A stretch of 64,000 nt of DNA. It comes from an uncultured Burkholderiaceae bacterium (GTDB taxonomy: Bacteria; Pseudomonadota; Gammaproteobacteria; Burkholderiales; Burkholderiaceae_F). The notes under the pieces were generated by a model that was given only the letters and a program-made list of their open reading frames with translations, did not search any database and was not told the DNA's origin. A program made the position numbers and the translations under genes. Below are positions 49,672-59,555 of the stretch, piece by piece. The DNA is taken from positions 163,896 through 227,895 of the forward strand of contig CALXQR010000003.1 of assembly GCA_944390675.1 (NCBI GenBank). Direction: 5' to 3'. Within the stretch, counting starts at the first letter, position 1. Every line of letters starts with the position of its first letter.

Positions 49672-50277
49672 TTATGCCTCCGACAGTTTGATGACCGCTT
49701 CACGAGCTCGAGCCAAAAATTCTTCTTTGGGATCGTCAGCAGAGAAGGGCAAAGGAGCGCCAAAGCGAACGGAGCAGACGGTAGGAACCGGGATCAAAGC
49801 TCCTTTGGGCATGGCTTGGTACAAATTTTCAATATAAACGGGGATGAGTTCCACATTGGGAAACTCGCGCGCAAGGCGCCAAATACCGCTCTTGAATTCA
49901 CTCGGAATGGCTTGCGGACGTCGTGTGCCTTCCGGGAAAATGATCATCGAGGAGCCTTCCTGCAGACACTGACGCAGGGGTTCAAGGGGATCGGCGTGTT
50001 CGGTGCGGCGTCTGTCAACCAGAACCACGTTGAGTTCTTCAATAGCGATGCGTCTGCGCAGAGCGCCTTTGATCCAGTAGTCTTTAGCGGCAACAGGGCG
50101 AGTGTGAGAACGCATTTCCTTAGGTAACGACGACCACAGCACAATCGTGTCCAGGTGACTGGTGTGGTTGGCAAAGTAAATGCGCTGCCTATCTGACGGA
50201 GAGCTGCCGATCCATTGCGGATAGGCGCCGACCAACAGTTTTGTCAGCAGTACGATGGGAGTCATTAATCGAAACAA
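49672..50277 (-). CDS. PlsC-type 1-acyl-glycerol-3-phosphate acyltransferase family protein
   Basis: 201 aa. Acyltransferase motifs: NHTSHLD (residues 37-43) with catalytic His and Asp, and FPEGTRRP near 115. The start is probably TTG at 50277, because AAGGGG is 8 nt before it; the ATG four codons on has no ribosome site. One hydrophobic N-terminal segment may anchor it. Paired with the CdsA-like gene, which implies making and activating phosphatidate or a related lipid. Whether it is the housekeeping PlsC is not clear. Confidence 0.85.
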   Translation of the reverse strand: MFRLMTPIVLLTKLLVGAYPQWIGSSPSDRQRIYFANHTSHLDTIVLWSSLPKEMRSHTRPVAAKDYWIKGALRRRIAIEELNVVLVDRRRTEHADPLEPLRQCLQEGSSMIIFPEGTRRPQAIPSEFKSGIWRLAREFPNVELIPVYIENLYQAMPKGALIPVPTVCSVRFGAPLPFSADDPKEEFLARAREAVIKLSEA

Positions 50278-50364
50278 GATTTAAGCCCCTTATTCAAAGA
50301 GTCCGAACAATCCCACGGCCTCAAAATCGAATTCATCAACAAATATAGATGATAATGCAAATGA

Positions 50365-50395
50365 CCGATGATGTCGCTTTTTAGGGCATCATCGG
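50365..50395 (-). terminator. Hairpin after the nitrilase gene, possible terminator
   Basis: CCGATGATG (50365-50373) / CATCATCGG (50387-50395), 13-nt loop, but no T-run follows on either strand. It lies in the 129-bp gap between the nitrilase and plsC-type genes. Confidence 0.35.
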
Positions 50396-50406
50396 CACAA
50401 AAAGCA

Positions 50407-51213
50407 TTAAATAGCCCGGCTTTTAAGCGCAGGTAAGATTTCTCGAGCTTGTTTAATGCGCTTGTCGTACACCTCCGCAAGCAGCACGCCTTCGCCTTGA
50501 GTGAGTTCCGCAACGGTTGCGCCCCACGGATCAATCAAAATGCTGTGGCCCCAGGTCTGCCGTCCGCTTTCGTGCTGACCGCCTTGAGCGCAGGCTAAAA
50601 CATAACATTGATTTTCGATGGCCCGAGCGCGAACGAGTGTGTCCCAGTGAGCGCGGCCTGTGAAAGTCGTAAAGGCTGCCGGCAGTGTGATGATGTCAGG
50701 CGTATCAAGCTTGCGGAATAATTCCGGGAAACGTAGGTCAAAACAGACAGATAAGCCGACCTTCCAGAGGCCTTCCCATGTTTCGATATTGACGGACTTG
50801 ACCTCTTTGCCTGCTTGGGTGATTTCGTCTTCGCGGTAGCGCTCCGCACCGCGTTCGAATTGGAAAAGGTGGATCTTGTCGTATCGAGCGGCTACCTCGC
50901 CGTTCGGGTTATAGACGATGCACGCATCCACAAAATGTTTGTCGTCGTCTGCTTTCAAAGGAATGGTACCGGCGACAAGCCAGATCTGAGCCTCTTTGGC
51001 CGTTTCGCTCATAGCTTTTTGTACGGGGCCGTCTCCATATGTTTCAGCGGCTTTTAAAAGATCCTTTCCTTCTTTTGGCATGAGAGAGAAGTACTCCGGA
51101 AGGACAACCAATTCGGCTCCGCTTTCCGCGGCGGATATGATTAAAGAGCGTGCTGTTTTCACATTCTCTTCAATGCTTGTTCTGGAAACCATTTGGCAAG
51201 CAGCTATTCGCAT
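50407..51213 (-). CDS. Carbon-nitrogen hydrolase (nitrilase superfamily, Nit1/NitFhit-like)
   Basis: 268 aa. Catalytic triad visible: Glu in VVLPEYFS near residue 40, Lys in YDKIHLFQF near 110, and Cys in VCFDLRFPELFR near 152. Related enzymes deaminate side products such as deaminated glutathione. The ATG is 10 bp after the yhdP stop, with AAAGGAA immediately before it. The pair yhdP-nitrilase is common in Burkholderiales, often with tldD, which is not seen here. Confidence 0.9.
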   Translation of the reverse strand: MRIAACQMVSRTSIEENVKTARSLIISAAESGAELVVLPEYFSLMPKEGKDLLKAAETYGDGPVQKAMSETAKEAQIWLVAGTIPLKADDDKHFVDACIVYNPNGEVAARYDKIHLFQFERGAERYREDEITQAGKEVKSVNIETWEGLWKVGLSVCFDLRFPELFRKLDTPDIITLPAAFTTFTGRAHWDTLVRARAIENQCYVLACAQGGQHESGRQTWGHSILIDPWGATVAELTQGEGVLLAEVYDKRIKQAREILPALKSRAI

Positions 51214-51223
51214 TACATTTCCT

Positions 51224-54200
51224 TTAATTATTTTGGGTTTGAACCGTTTCAGCCGAAACAGTGCGTTCCCCTAATTTTTTAATGATCGGCTCGTCAATCG
51301 AACCGGTAATTTCGTATTCAGTGCTCAAAAGTTGTGACAACGGCGCTTGCAAAGCCAATTGGGCAATGAAGCTGCCGACCCCTAAGAGGGGATTGGCTAC
51401 AGCAAGAGCCAAACTGGCGCCGCCCAAACTGATATCAGGCAAAACGGTCACTTTGAAGTTTTGCGTCAGTTGGTTTAAATCCATCGAGCCTTCGGCCAAA
51501 ATGGTGGCTTGCGGGCCAATCAGACGGAAGGAGTTTGCTTTCATAATTCCGTTCGTAATCGTGTTATTGGCAACAACAGAATCGAAAACAAAACCTTGTC
51601 CGACCACGTCTCTGAAATCAAATGTGAGGCGGCGCAAAAGCGTCTGCAGCGACAGCAAAGAAATCAAGCGGCCCGCGCCGGGTTCGACCTGTAAAATTTG
51701 GCCCGAACTCAGAGTGGTGGAGATTGTACCGTTTAAAGACTCGGTATTGAAGTCAACCGGTGCACCTTCCCAGCCCAATTTTGCATGGACTTGACCGCCG
51801 CTGTCATTGATGACATGTGCTAATTTAAAACGTTCAAGCAATTCACCGAGATCTTTGATATCCAGGGTGGCTTCCAGCGAAGTGCTTGATTTTTCCCTTT
51901 GGCCGGCGTTCCAGAGACCGTTGGCGATTAAAGTTGCATCAGAATTAGAGAGTGAGAATTGCCTCAAATTCCAAAGCGTGCTGGGGCCCTTGCCTTCATT
52001 TTCAGCCATGAGAGACAGTTTCCCCAAGTTATAGTCTTGATAACGCAAGTCATTAATTGTCAGGGAAATCGAGGGTAAGGATTGCGTTTCTTTGGGAGCG
52101 GCCTCCATCGCCTGATCCACGATGTCTGGTCTCGGGATGTGCAGATAGTCAAAATTGGCCGTAACCAGGGGATGAGAGTGACCGGTTCTGGGCGTGTAGG
52201 CAAATTGAGCGCGCGCTAAGTCGCTCGAGAGCAAGCCACGCCAAATTCCTGTCTGAGTGTTGCTGCGTGCGTCAACATTGACATTGTTAAAGTTCAGCCC
52301 CTTGTAGGCGACTCGGCCCAGATTGACTTGAGCGCGGTTAAGCTCCAAGGTCTTCATATCTCGTTTCGGATCACTGGAGAGCGCCGAATTTGCCCTTGTA
52401 AGAATATCTTCCCAGTCTTCCCATTTCAGTGAGGGGGCATTAACGAAAAGCGCCAGTCCGGGGGCGGAAGCGGACTGATTGAGGCGTTTGCCGACTGACA
52501 ACACGCCGCGCTCGGTTTTAAGTCCTTTGCTTGTATTGATGTATTGCAACTGCATGCCAAGGACGTCCCCGATCGCTAAATTCATCTGAGCCGCGCAGGA
52601 CTTATTTGTACAGGGTTTGTAGTTGAAATCCAGCGGCCAGGCTTTGTCTGCCGCCTTATTAAAGGGGGCCGGAGCATTTGTTTTGATGCCAACCAAATCG
52701 GATTTGACGTTAACACGAATCCCATTGCCGATTTCAACGTCGGTATTGACCTTCGCCGATCCACTTGCGTGAGTCAAAAGGGAAGTGATCGCGGGCGAAT
52801 CAATAATTTTTGCAGCCGCAGAAGGCGTTGCCATACCTGTGGCGGAAATGCGGATGATGCCTTTGTCATCCGTGTCAATATTGCCGGAAACTGCACTGCC
52901 ATAGACATTCGCAGTGAGCCCCTTGCCCCAAAGTCCTTTTTCTGTGAAGGTAACGCTTCCATGCGCATCACTTAATTCAGGAACGTTTTCAAGTTTGAGC
53001 TTGTTGCCGTTGAGCGTGACGATTCCGGTGACTTTTGTTTCTTCAAGTTTCGTGACCGGGATGTTTAAGGCAAGTTCAAGCAGCGCCTCGCCTTCAGCAC
53101 TGGCGCCCTTAAACGGGTTGCCGATCATGTCAGATATGGGACTCTTGTTGACCCAATTGGCCATTGTTGAAAGCGGCGCTCGGGTTTTGCCTGTGATCAG
53201 AAGCGGCGTTCCTTCTGCTGTGTAACTCGGAATCTCCGCGGTCACGTCCGTAACAGTCGCCCCCAGAGTTTGCCCGCTTTCAGCTCGGATAAGCATTGAC
53301 ATGCCTTCAAAAATCGCTTGACCATTAATTTTTTCAAAGATTGGCCATTCGCCGGCTATCCAACGACCGTTTTGATCTTTTTTCATGCTCGGCACATAAT
53401 CGAGCTTAATGTTTTCAGCCGTACCGGTGATTCTGAAGATGTAGCCTTTGTCTTTTTGGTTAACAAACGGAAACTCGTCCAGAGGTCCATATAAATCAAC
53501 CGTTCCGTCACGTGCAATGCCGTCTTGAAGCGCGCCTTTGAGCCAATCGTTGGTCGCTTTGCCGCCGGCAACAATCGGAATGAATCGGTGTGCAGCCGAG
53601 GCTCTCAGGTAATGCAGATCGCCTCTGACTTCCAGAGTGCCGGCGCCACCGGTGTCGGTCCAGCCGCCGTGAACTTGCGCCGAAGCATCGGTGTTTGAAA
53701 CGATAAGTTTTTCAACGTTAAATTGCAGTTTGGGTTTGAGCTCCCAGCTGGCTTGCATCTGCAGGGTGTCCAGTTGGAAGTCTTTTTCAAAAAAGATACC
53801 CGGGAAACTCAGTGTGCTGTTGGGGGAATCCAGGGTGACGGTGCCGCCTGTTTGGTCGGCGCTGATTGTTCCTGAAAGATTTTTAAAGCCAAAGGCGTTG
53901 AACTCGTGACCATCGTGCGCGCTGTGATCCTGAACGGAAAGGCCCGTAAAGCGTGAGCTGAATTGAAAATCAGTGGGTTGGTTAATTGGGCCGCTCCACG
54001 CGCTTTTAAAGCCTTCGATTAAGCCGCCCGCTTGCATTTCGCGGATAGTATTGAGCATGGCGCTCGGAATCGGCAGCTGCAGACCGATGGTGGTCAGAGA
54101 GTGAAGGTCAAAGGACTCAATGGACAAGTTGCCGTCATAGAGATTTCTGTCACGGTAGGTCGCTTCAAGTTTGGCATTACCTAAAAAATAAGGTTCGAAA

Positions 54201-55270
54201 TCAAAAGGTTTGATTACCAAATCTTGCGTGCTGAAAGTAAGTTTGTCGTCTTTGAGTGTTTCTTGAAGACGCCCCTGCAAAGACTGGACTCGGATGGGAT
54301 CGGAGTCAGGACGCCAGCGAATGCTCACGTCTTCAAGCGCGACGTCGGCCGTTAAATTGATGGGTTTTAACTCATCGAAATCCAACCAAATATTGGCTTG
54401 ACCGGTACCCTCTTGCAGAAAGTGATCAAGGTTGATCCGTCGGGCAATGCGGCCGAAATCAATCGAAGGAATAGAGGCGTAAAGGGTGCCATAGAGGCAT
54501 TCTAGACGGGAATCGCCGCCGAAAAGCTTTTCCCGAACAGTTGCCCGGATATCGATTGGCGTTCTATTTTGACCAATCGCGGTGGATTGCAGACCGAATT
54601 TCCATGCGATCAGATAACTGTGAAGAACCGCATTGGTGTTGTGCAGCAAAACCGGTCTTGGGTGCTCGTTTGTAAAGTCGATGTAATTGAAATCGCCGTC
54701 GATAATTTCCAGGTGTTCCTGAGCAAGTACCCAGTCAAGCACGCGTTCGGCGGCAGCTGCGCTATCTGCTGCGCTAGCCGCAGAAGCTTTTTTATTTAAA
54801 TCGATTTCAAACCCGGCGATATTGAACGTATTTTCATCCAGTCGCTCAACATTTAACCGTGGTTCAAAAATCACTAGTCGTGAAAAAGTGGGTTGCAGCG
54901 TGTAGATAGAACTGAGCGAAAATGTGGCCTGAAGTTTGGGAAGTGTCAGAGATGCTCTTCTGCCAGGCCGTGAAAATGTGACATCGGTTAAGGTGATGCG
55001 CGGTCTGAGCATTTCCCAGTCAACATGAAGATCCTTGGCCTCAATCTCTGTGCCAGTTCGTTCCTCCAGGTAGGCTTCAAGTTTTGGGTAATAGGTTTCG
55101 ATGTTGGGTACAACCCACAAGCGAATCACGACGAGTGCCATCGTCATGAATAAGTAAAGAAACAACAAAACCCACCCTGCCAGGCGCAAGAAAAACTTCC
55201 ACCGAGGAATTCGGTGATTGCGCGGCAGTCCAATCGATTCGGAATGAAGGGTTGAACGATCGGATTTCAA
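51224..55270 (-). CDS. yhdP: YhdP family AsmA-like protein
   Basis: 1348 aa, the largest gene here. A short basic cytoplasmic tail is followed by one membrane helix (about residues 28-50) and a very long periplasmic part of repetitive beta-strand pattern with DUF3971/AsmA-type blocks; LPKLQATFSLSSIYT near 104 and FDFRDVVGQGFVFDS near 1220 are family-like. YhdP and its relatives (TamB, YdbH) bridge the envelope and carry phospholipids to the outer membrane in E. coli. Overlaps no neighbour; nitrilase follows by 10 bp. Confidence 0.9.
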   Translation of the reverse strand: MKSDRSTLHSESIGLPRNHRIPRWKFFLRLAGWVLLFLYLFMTMALVVIRLWVVPNIETYYPKLEAYLEERTGTEIEAKDLHVDWEMLRPRITLTDVTFSRPGRRASLTLPKLQATFSLSSIYTLQPTFSRLVIFEPRLNVERLDENTFNIAGFEIDLNKKASAASAADSAAAAERVLDWVLAQEHLEIIDGDFNYIDFTNEHPRPVLLHNTNAVLHSYLIAWKFGLQSTAIGQNRTPIDIRATVREKLFGGDSRLECLYGTLYASIPSIDFGRIARRINLDHFLQEGTGQANIWLDFDELKPINLTADVALEDVSIRWRPDSDPIRVQSLQGRLQETLKDDKLTFSTQDLVIKPFDFEPYFLGNAKLEATYRDRNLYDGNLSIESFDLHSLTTIGLQLPIPSAMLNTIREMQAGGLIEGFKSAWSGPINQPTDFQFSSRFTGLSVQDHSAHDGHEFNAFGFKNLSGTISADQTGGTVTLDSPNSTLSFPGIFFEKDFQLDTLQMQASWELKPKLQFNVEKLIVSNTDASAQVHGGWTDTGGAGTLEVRGDLHYLRASAAHRFIPIVAGGKATNDWLKGALQDGIARDGTVDLYGPLDEFPFVNQKDKGYIFRITGTAENIKLDYVPSMKKDQNGRWIAGEWPIFEKINGQAIFEGMSMLIRAESGQTLGATVTDVTAEIPSYTAEGTPLLITGKTRAPLSTMANWVNKSPISDMIGNPFKGASAEGEALLELALNIPVTKLEETKVTGIVTLNGNKLKLENVPELSDAHGSVTFTEKGLWGKGLTANVYGSAVSGNIDTDDKGIIRISATGMATPSAAAKIIDSPAITSLLTHASGSAKVNTDVEIGNGIRVNVKSDLVGIKTNAPAPFNKAADKAWPLDFNYKPCTNKSCAAQMNLAIGDVLGMQLQYINTSKGLKTERGVLSVGKRLNQSASAPGLALFVNAPSLKWEDWEDILTRANSALSSDPKRDMKTLELNRAQVNLGRVAYKGLNFNNVNVDARSNTQTGIWRGLLSSDLARAQFAYTPRTGHSHPLVTANFDYLHIPRPDIVDQAMEAAPKETQSLPSISLTINDLRYQDYNLGKLSLMAENEGKGPSTLWNLRQFSLSNSDATLIANGLWNAGQREKSSTSLEATLDIKDLGELLERFKLAHVINDSGGQVHAKLGWEGAPVDFNTESLNGTISTTLSSGQILQVEPGAGRLISLLSLQTLLRRLTFDFRDVVGQGFVFDSVVANNTITNGIMKANSFRLIGPQATILAEGSMDLNQLTQNFKVTVLPDISLGGASLALAVANPLLGVGSFIAQLALQAPLSQLLSTEYEITGSIDEPIIKKLGERTVSAETVQTQNN

Positions 55271-55437
55271 ATGAAGTTGATGGCTATAAACACTTAGCGA
55301 TTAATTTAAACCACTCTGAATTTTAACGGTTTGACCGTTCGCATTGGTTAAATTTCCAAAATTTTTCGACTGAAACTTTTCGAAAAAGTTTCGCATTTGG
55401 CTAAACTTTCTGACACATACTGAATGAGTGTTTCTAA

Positions 55438-58257
55438 ATGTATCGCCTGACCATTGAATCGTTGCCTGATTATTCTCTCTTTGTGAAGCGTTCACTCATG
55501 GCCGCCATGCCGTTGGCCGATGAAGCTGAACGTTTGGCGTGGCTTAAACAATTAGCCTCAGAGCCTTATTCGCGAGAGCGCATACGTGAGCGTCTTGATC
55601 AGATAGAGGATCCGGAGCGTTTGGCCGAAGAGTTGCGAGTATTGAGGCGAGAGGTTCTTTTGACGGTTTTAAGCCGCGATGTAACCGGTGCTGCCGATTA
55701 CTTTGAAGTGGTTAAAACAATGACTGACTTGGCCGAAGAGGCGGTGAGCCGTACTGTCCGCGTGCATGCTTTGGCGCTGGCGGCACGCTACGGAGTGCCG
55801 AGTTCACCCGATGGCAAACCGCAGGATTTTTTAGTGGTGGGCATGGGTAAGCTTGGCGGCGAAGAACTCAATGTCAGTTCTGATATCGACTTGGTTTTTG
55901 TCTATGACGAACAGGGCGAATGCAAACCGACAGATCAATGCCCCAATCCGAGAAGACAGCTGACAAACGCTGAATTTTTTGAACGTTTGTCCAAAAAGGT
56001 CATCACAGCCCTTTCGGATATATCCGGAGCGGGCTTTGTCTTCCGTGTGGATATGCGTCTGCGCCCCAACGGTGACTCCGGTCCCATTGTGATCAGCAGT
56101 GACATGCTTGAGGAATATCTCTACGTTCAAGGACGGGAGTGGGAGCGTTTCGCTTGGCTGAAAGCGCGAATTGTCAATACGCCGGTTTTTACGCAAGAGT
56201 CTGAATTTGCGCAGCAATGTAAAAATCTCTACGACATCATCCGCCCCTTTGTGTTTCGGCGATACGTTGACTTCAACGCGATCAGCGCATTATCTAATCT
56301 GCATAAATTGATTCGTTCGGAGACGCAGCGCAGAGAGGTCGGCAAAGATTTAGGAATAAACGTTAAGTTGGGGCGAGGCGGGATTCGTGAAATTGAATTT
56401 ATTGCTCAAACTCTTCAAGTGATTCGAGCCGGGCGTGAGCCTCAGCTGCGGGTCAAGGGGACTCTGAAGGCGCTCCCATTATTGGAAAAGCTTGGCGTTA
56501 TGAAGGCGGAGCAAGCAGAGCGCTTGACACATGCCTATATCTTCCTTCGCAATCTTGAACATGCCATTCAGTATGTTGATGATCAGCAAACCCATCGCTT
56601 GCCGACCGACGAAAAAGGACAAGAGCAAATCGCCAAGCTTTTGGGCTTAAACGTTAAAGACATGCTCGAAAAGCTTTCTCAGGTTAGAGATTATGTGGCA
56701 TCGGTCTTTGACGGAATCTTCCAAGTCGGTGAAGATGATGCGGAAAATGACGATGACTGGCCAGATGGATGGAGTGTTGGCTTTGAGGGGGCGCTTGAGC
56801 CCTTGTCCCAAGTGCTTGAAGAAAAGGGTTACGGAGAAGCCCGCCATTGCGCGGAACGTGTTTTGGAATTAATGGGTTCCAAACTTTTAGCGGCTCAGAC
56901 AGAATCGGCTCGCTGCAAAATGGCGCAGCTCGTCAAACGAATCAGTCAATTGAGCATTGACTTATATGAAAAGGATAAAAGTGTTCCCGCTCATGTTATT
57001 TTCACGCGTTATCTGACGTTTCTTGAAGTGATTGCGGGCAGAATCACTTATGTCTCCCTTCTGATCCAATACCCGAAAGTTTCTGAAAAAGTGGCGGTGG
57101 TTTTGAAAACCAGTGCTTGGGCGGCGGATTATCTGACCGCGCATCCGATTGTTTTGGATGAACTGGTCGATGAACGTTTGAGTGAATTGGATAATTTTTC
57201 GCCCGTGGATTGGAGCGCTTGGCAAGACGACTTGTGGGAAAAACTCAATGAAGCTGAAGGCGATCAGGAAACGCAGATGAATCTGCTCAGAGACGCGCAC
57301 CACGGGGCGGTCTTTAAATTGCTAATGGCGGATTTAGAGGGGCGTTTTACTGTTGAGCGTTTAGCAGATCAGCTCTCTGCGCTTGCCGACGCTGTTTTGG
57401 AAATGGTGATTACGCTGGCTTGGCAAACCATTTCGTCGAGGCACTGCGATGTGCCTAAATTTGCCGTGGTGGCCTATGGGAAATTGGGTGGCAAGGAGCT
57501 GAGCTACGCCTCTGACCTTGACCTGATTTATCTTTACGACGATCCGAGTCCGGAAGCGAGCAAAAACTACACCCGTTTAGTGCGGCGCATGATGAGCTGG
57601 CTGACGGTTCAAACCTCTTCGGGCATTCTTTTTGATGTGGATTTGCGCTTACGGCCCAATGGCGAAAACGGCTTGGTAGTTTCTTCTTTTGAAATGTTTA
57701 AGCGCTACCAGAGAAATGAAGATGGCACAGGCGCCTGGCCTTGGGAACATCAGGCTTTAACGCGTGCGAGGTTCTGCGCGGGTGACCGAGAAATCGGCAT
57801 GGCTTTTGAAAAAGAGCGTGAAGCGATTTTGAGACTTCAAAGGGACAAAGAAAAAGTTTTCGCAGACGTCTCCGAAATGCGCGACAGGATGCTTCAGGGG
57901 CACCACAATCCGACCGAACTTTTTGATGTCAAACATGACCGAGGCGGCATGGTGGATGTGGAATTTTCGGTGCAGGCAATGGTGCTTGCCTATTCGCACG
58001 AGCATCCTGAACTTGTTAATAATTTCGGCAACATTCTCTTATTGGAAATGGCTGCCCGAGCCGGATTGATCGGAGAGGATTTGGCTCAAAAGTGTGTTTC
58101 AATTTATAGAAACTATCGACATATCCAAAGAAAGCACCGGCTGGAATTCGGTGATGGTCCCGTACGCGTGAATCGATCCGAGCAAAGTGAAAATATTGCG
58201 ACAGTGATGCAGCTTTGGAAGACAGTCTTTGGATCAGAAGGACCGGTACGTCATTAA
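55438..58257 (+). CDS. glnE: Bifunctional glutamine synthetase adenylyltransferase/adenylyl-removing enzyme
   Basis: Controls glutamine synthetase by adenylylation and deadenylylation under PII. 939 aa (E. coli 946). Two nucleotidyltransferase domains: GMGKLGGEELNVSSDIDLVF near residue 135 (adenylyl removal) and AYGKLGGKELSYASDLDLIY near 677 (adenylylation), each with metal-binding Asp pairs and followed by a helical regulatory domain. RDFVR-type repeats DMRLRPNGDSG and DLRLRPNGENG are present. No clear ribosome site before ATG 55438. Divergent from yhdP. Confidence 0.96.
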   Translation: MYRLTIESLPDYSLFVKRSLMAAMPLADEAERLAWLKQLASEPYSRERIRERLDQIEDPERLAEELRVLRREVLLTVLSRDVTGAADYFEVVKTMTDLAEEAVSRTVRVHALALAARYGVPSSPDGKPQDFLVVGMGKLGGEELNVSSDIDLVFVYDEQGECKPTDQCPNPRRQLTNAEFFERLSKKVITALSDISGAGFVFRVDMRLRPNGDSGPIVISSDMLEEYLYVQGREWERFAWLKARIVNTPVFTQESEFAQQCKNLYDIIRPFVFRRYVDFNAISALSNLHKLIRSETQRREVGKDLGINVKLGRGGIREIEFIAQTLQVIRAGREPQLRVKGTLKALPLLEKLGVMKAEQAERLTHAYIFLRNLEHAIQYVDDQQTHRLPTDEKGQEQIAKLLGLNVKDMLEKLSQVRDYVASVFDGIFQVGEDDAENDDDWPDGWSVGFEGALEPLSQVLEEKGYGEARHCAERVLELMGSKLLAAQTESARCKMAQLVKRISQLSIDLYEKDKSVPAHVIFTRYLTFLEVIAGRITYVSLLIQYPKVSEKVAVVLKTSAWAADYLTAHPIVLDELVDERLSELDNFSPVDWSAWQDDLWEKLNEAEGDQETQMNLLRDAHHGAVFKLLMADLEGRFTVERLADQLSALADAVLEMVITLAWQTISSRHCDVPKFAVVAYGKLGGKELSYASDLDLIYLYDDPSPEASKNYTRLVRRMMSWLTVQTSSGILFDVDLRLRPNGENGLVVSSFEMFKRYQRNEDGTGAWPWEHQALTRARFCAGDREIGMAFEKEREAILRLQRDKEKVFADVSEMRDRMLQGHHNPTELFDVKHDRGGMVDVEFSVQAMVLAYSHEHPELVNNFGNILLLEMAARAGLIGEDLAQKCVSIYRNYRHIQRKHRLEFGDGPVRVNRSEQSENIATVMQLWKTVFGSEGPVRH

Positions 58258-58280
58258 AAAAGGGGAGCGTTCGGCTCCCC
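58256..58280 (-). terminator. Terminator of the ferredoxin-NADP reductase gene
   Basis: GGGGAGC (58262-58268) / GCTCCCC (58274-58280), 5-nt loop, with TTTTTT following on the minus strand. The T-run overlaps the glnE stop codon. Confidence 0.8.
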
Positions 58281-58291
58281 CGGTGTCGTTG

Positions 58292-59371
58292 TTAATCCAA
58301 CGTTGGTGTTTCTACGCCCAAAACTTTGTGCAGTTTGGGAGAAGTGGTCGTGTACTGCAGCAACGTCTTCTTTTCAGGATGCACAATGTCGGCAGCCGCA
58401 AAGGCAGCTAACGCGCATTCGTGGAAGCCGCACAAAATAAGCTTCTTTTTGCCGGGGTAGGTGTTGATGTCACCGACAGCAAAAATGCCGGGAATGGATG
58501 TCTGGAATTTTTCCGTATCCACCACAATCTGCTTGCGGTAGATTTCCAGTCCCCAATCGGCGATGGGGCCGAGCTTCGGCGTCAGTCCAAAGAAAACCAA
58601 CAGGTGGTCAAGCGGCATGCGGCGCACAACGCCATCGTCGCCCGTCACACGGATTTCAGAAAGTTTGCCGTCTTTTTCTTCAAAACCGGAAATTTGACCG
58701 ACTTCAAATTGCATTTCCCAGTTTTCGCAAAGTTCACGCATCTTGGCAACCGATGCCGATTGCGCGCGGAAACCATCACGACGGTGCAGCAGGATAACGC
58801 TTTCGGCCTTGCCGACAAGGTTGAGCGTCCAGTCAAGAGCAGAGTCACCGCCGCCGCAAATGACGATATTTTTGCCGTAGAAAAGTTCAGGGTCTTTTAC
58901 CTGGTAGTGCAACTGAGTGCCTTCAAACTTTTCAATGCCGGGAACGCTCAGGCGCTTGGGTTGGAAACTGCCGACGCCTGCGGCAATGAAGACGGTTTTT
59001 GTCATAAACCGCGTGCCTTTGTCCGTTTCCACGTAAAAACGACCATCTTCTTCTTTTCGGACAATCGTGACTTCTTCACCTAAGTGAAATTGCGGTCCGA
59101 ACGGATGAATTTGCTTTAGAAGGTTTTCTGTCAGTTCACGAGATGTGCACACGGGCAGGGCAGGAATGTCATAAATCGGTTTGTGTTCATACAGTTCCAT
59201 GCATTGTCCGCCGACCATTTTCAAAGAGTCGACGACATGAGCTTTGATTTCCAAAAGCCCAAGTTCAAAAACTTGGAAAAGTCCGACAGGGCCGGCACCC
59301 ACAATAACAGCGTCAGTTTCAATCAGCTCATCGGTTTTCGGAGCAATCGTCAAATAATCTTCAATAGCCAT
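58292..59371 (-). CDS. Ferredoxin/flavodoxin-NADP+ reductase, thioredoxin reductase-like type
   Basis: 359-aa FAD enzyme moving electrons between NADPH and ferredoxin or flavodoxin. FAD loop [15 protein letters not shown] near residue 25, NADPH loop [15 protein letters not shown] near 167, and the C-terminal [15 protein letters not shown] near 296. It lacks a CxxC redox pair, which separates it from thioredoxin reductase. Start placed at [11 protein letters not shown] (59371); MDYI four codons upstream is an alternative, and longer starts look non-coding. A TATAAT lies 29 bp upstream. Confidence 0.9.
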   Translation of the reverse strand: MAIEDYLTIAPKTDELIETDAVIVGAGPVGLFQVFELGLLEIKAHVVDSLKMVGGQCMELYEHKPIYDIPALPVCTSRELTENLLKQIHPFGPQFHLGEEVTIVRKEEDGRFYVETDKGTRFMTKTVFIAAGVGSFQPKRLSVPGIEKFEGTQLHYQVKDPELFYGKNIVICGGGDSALDWTLNLVGKAESVILLHRRDGFRAQSASVAKMRELCENWEMQFEVGQISGFEEKDGKLSEIRVTGDDGVVRRMPLDHLLVFFGLTPKLGPIADWGLEIYRKQIVVDTEKFQTSIPGIFAVGDINTYPGKKKLILCGFHECALAAFAAADIVHPEKKTLLQYTTTSPKLHKVLGVETPTLD

Positions 59372-59399
59372 GATGTAATCCATTGATAAGAACGCCAAA

Positions 59400-59428
59400 A
59401 TTATACGAGAGATTCTCAGGGCTATGAG
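59400..59428 (-). promoter_or_regulatory. Candidate promoter of the ferredoxin-NADP reductase gene
   Basis: Perfect TATAAT (complement of 59400-59405); the hexamer 17 bp upstream is CTCATA, a 3/6 match to TTGACA. Confidence 0.4.
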
Positions 59429-59555
59429 CGAGACAAAAGGACATTTTGCTAGACAGTATTCCAGTGATGTTATTAATCGAGGAATGTCAGGAAAAATCAA
59501 AGAAAAGGCTTATGTTTTCCTTTACTATGGCTCTTAGAGCAACGAGGAGAGGAAC

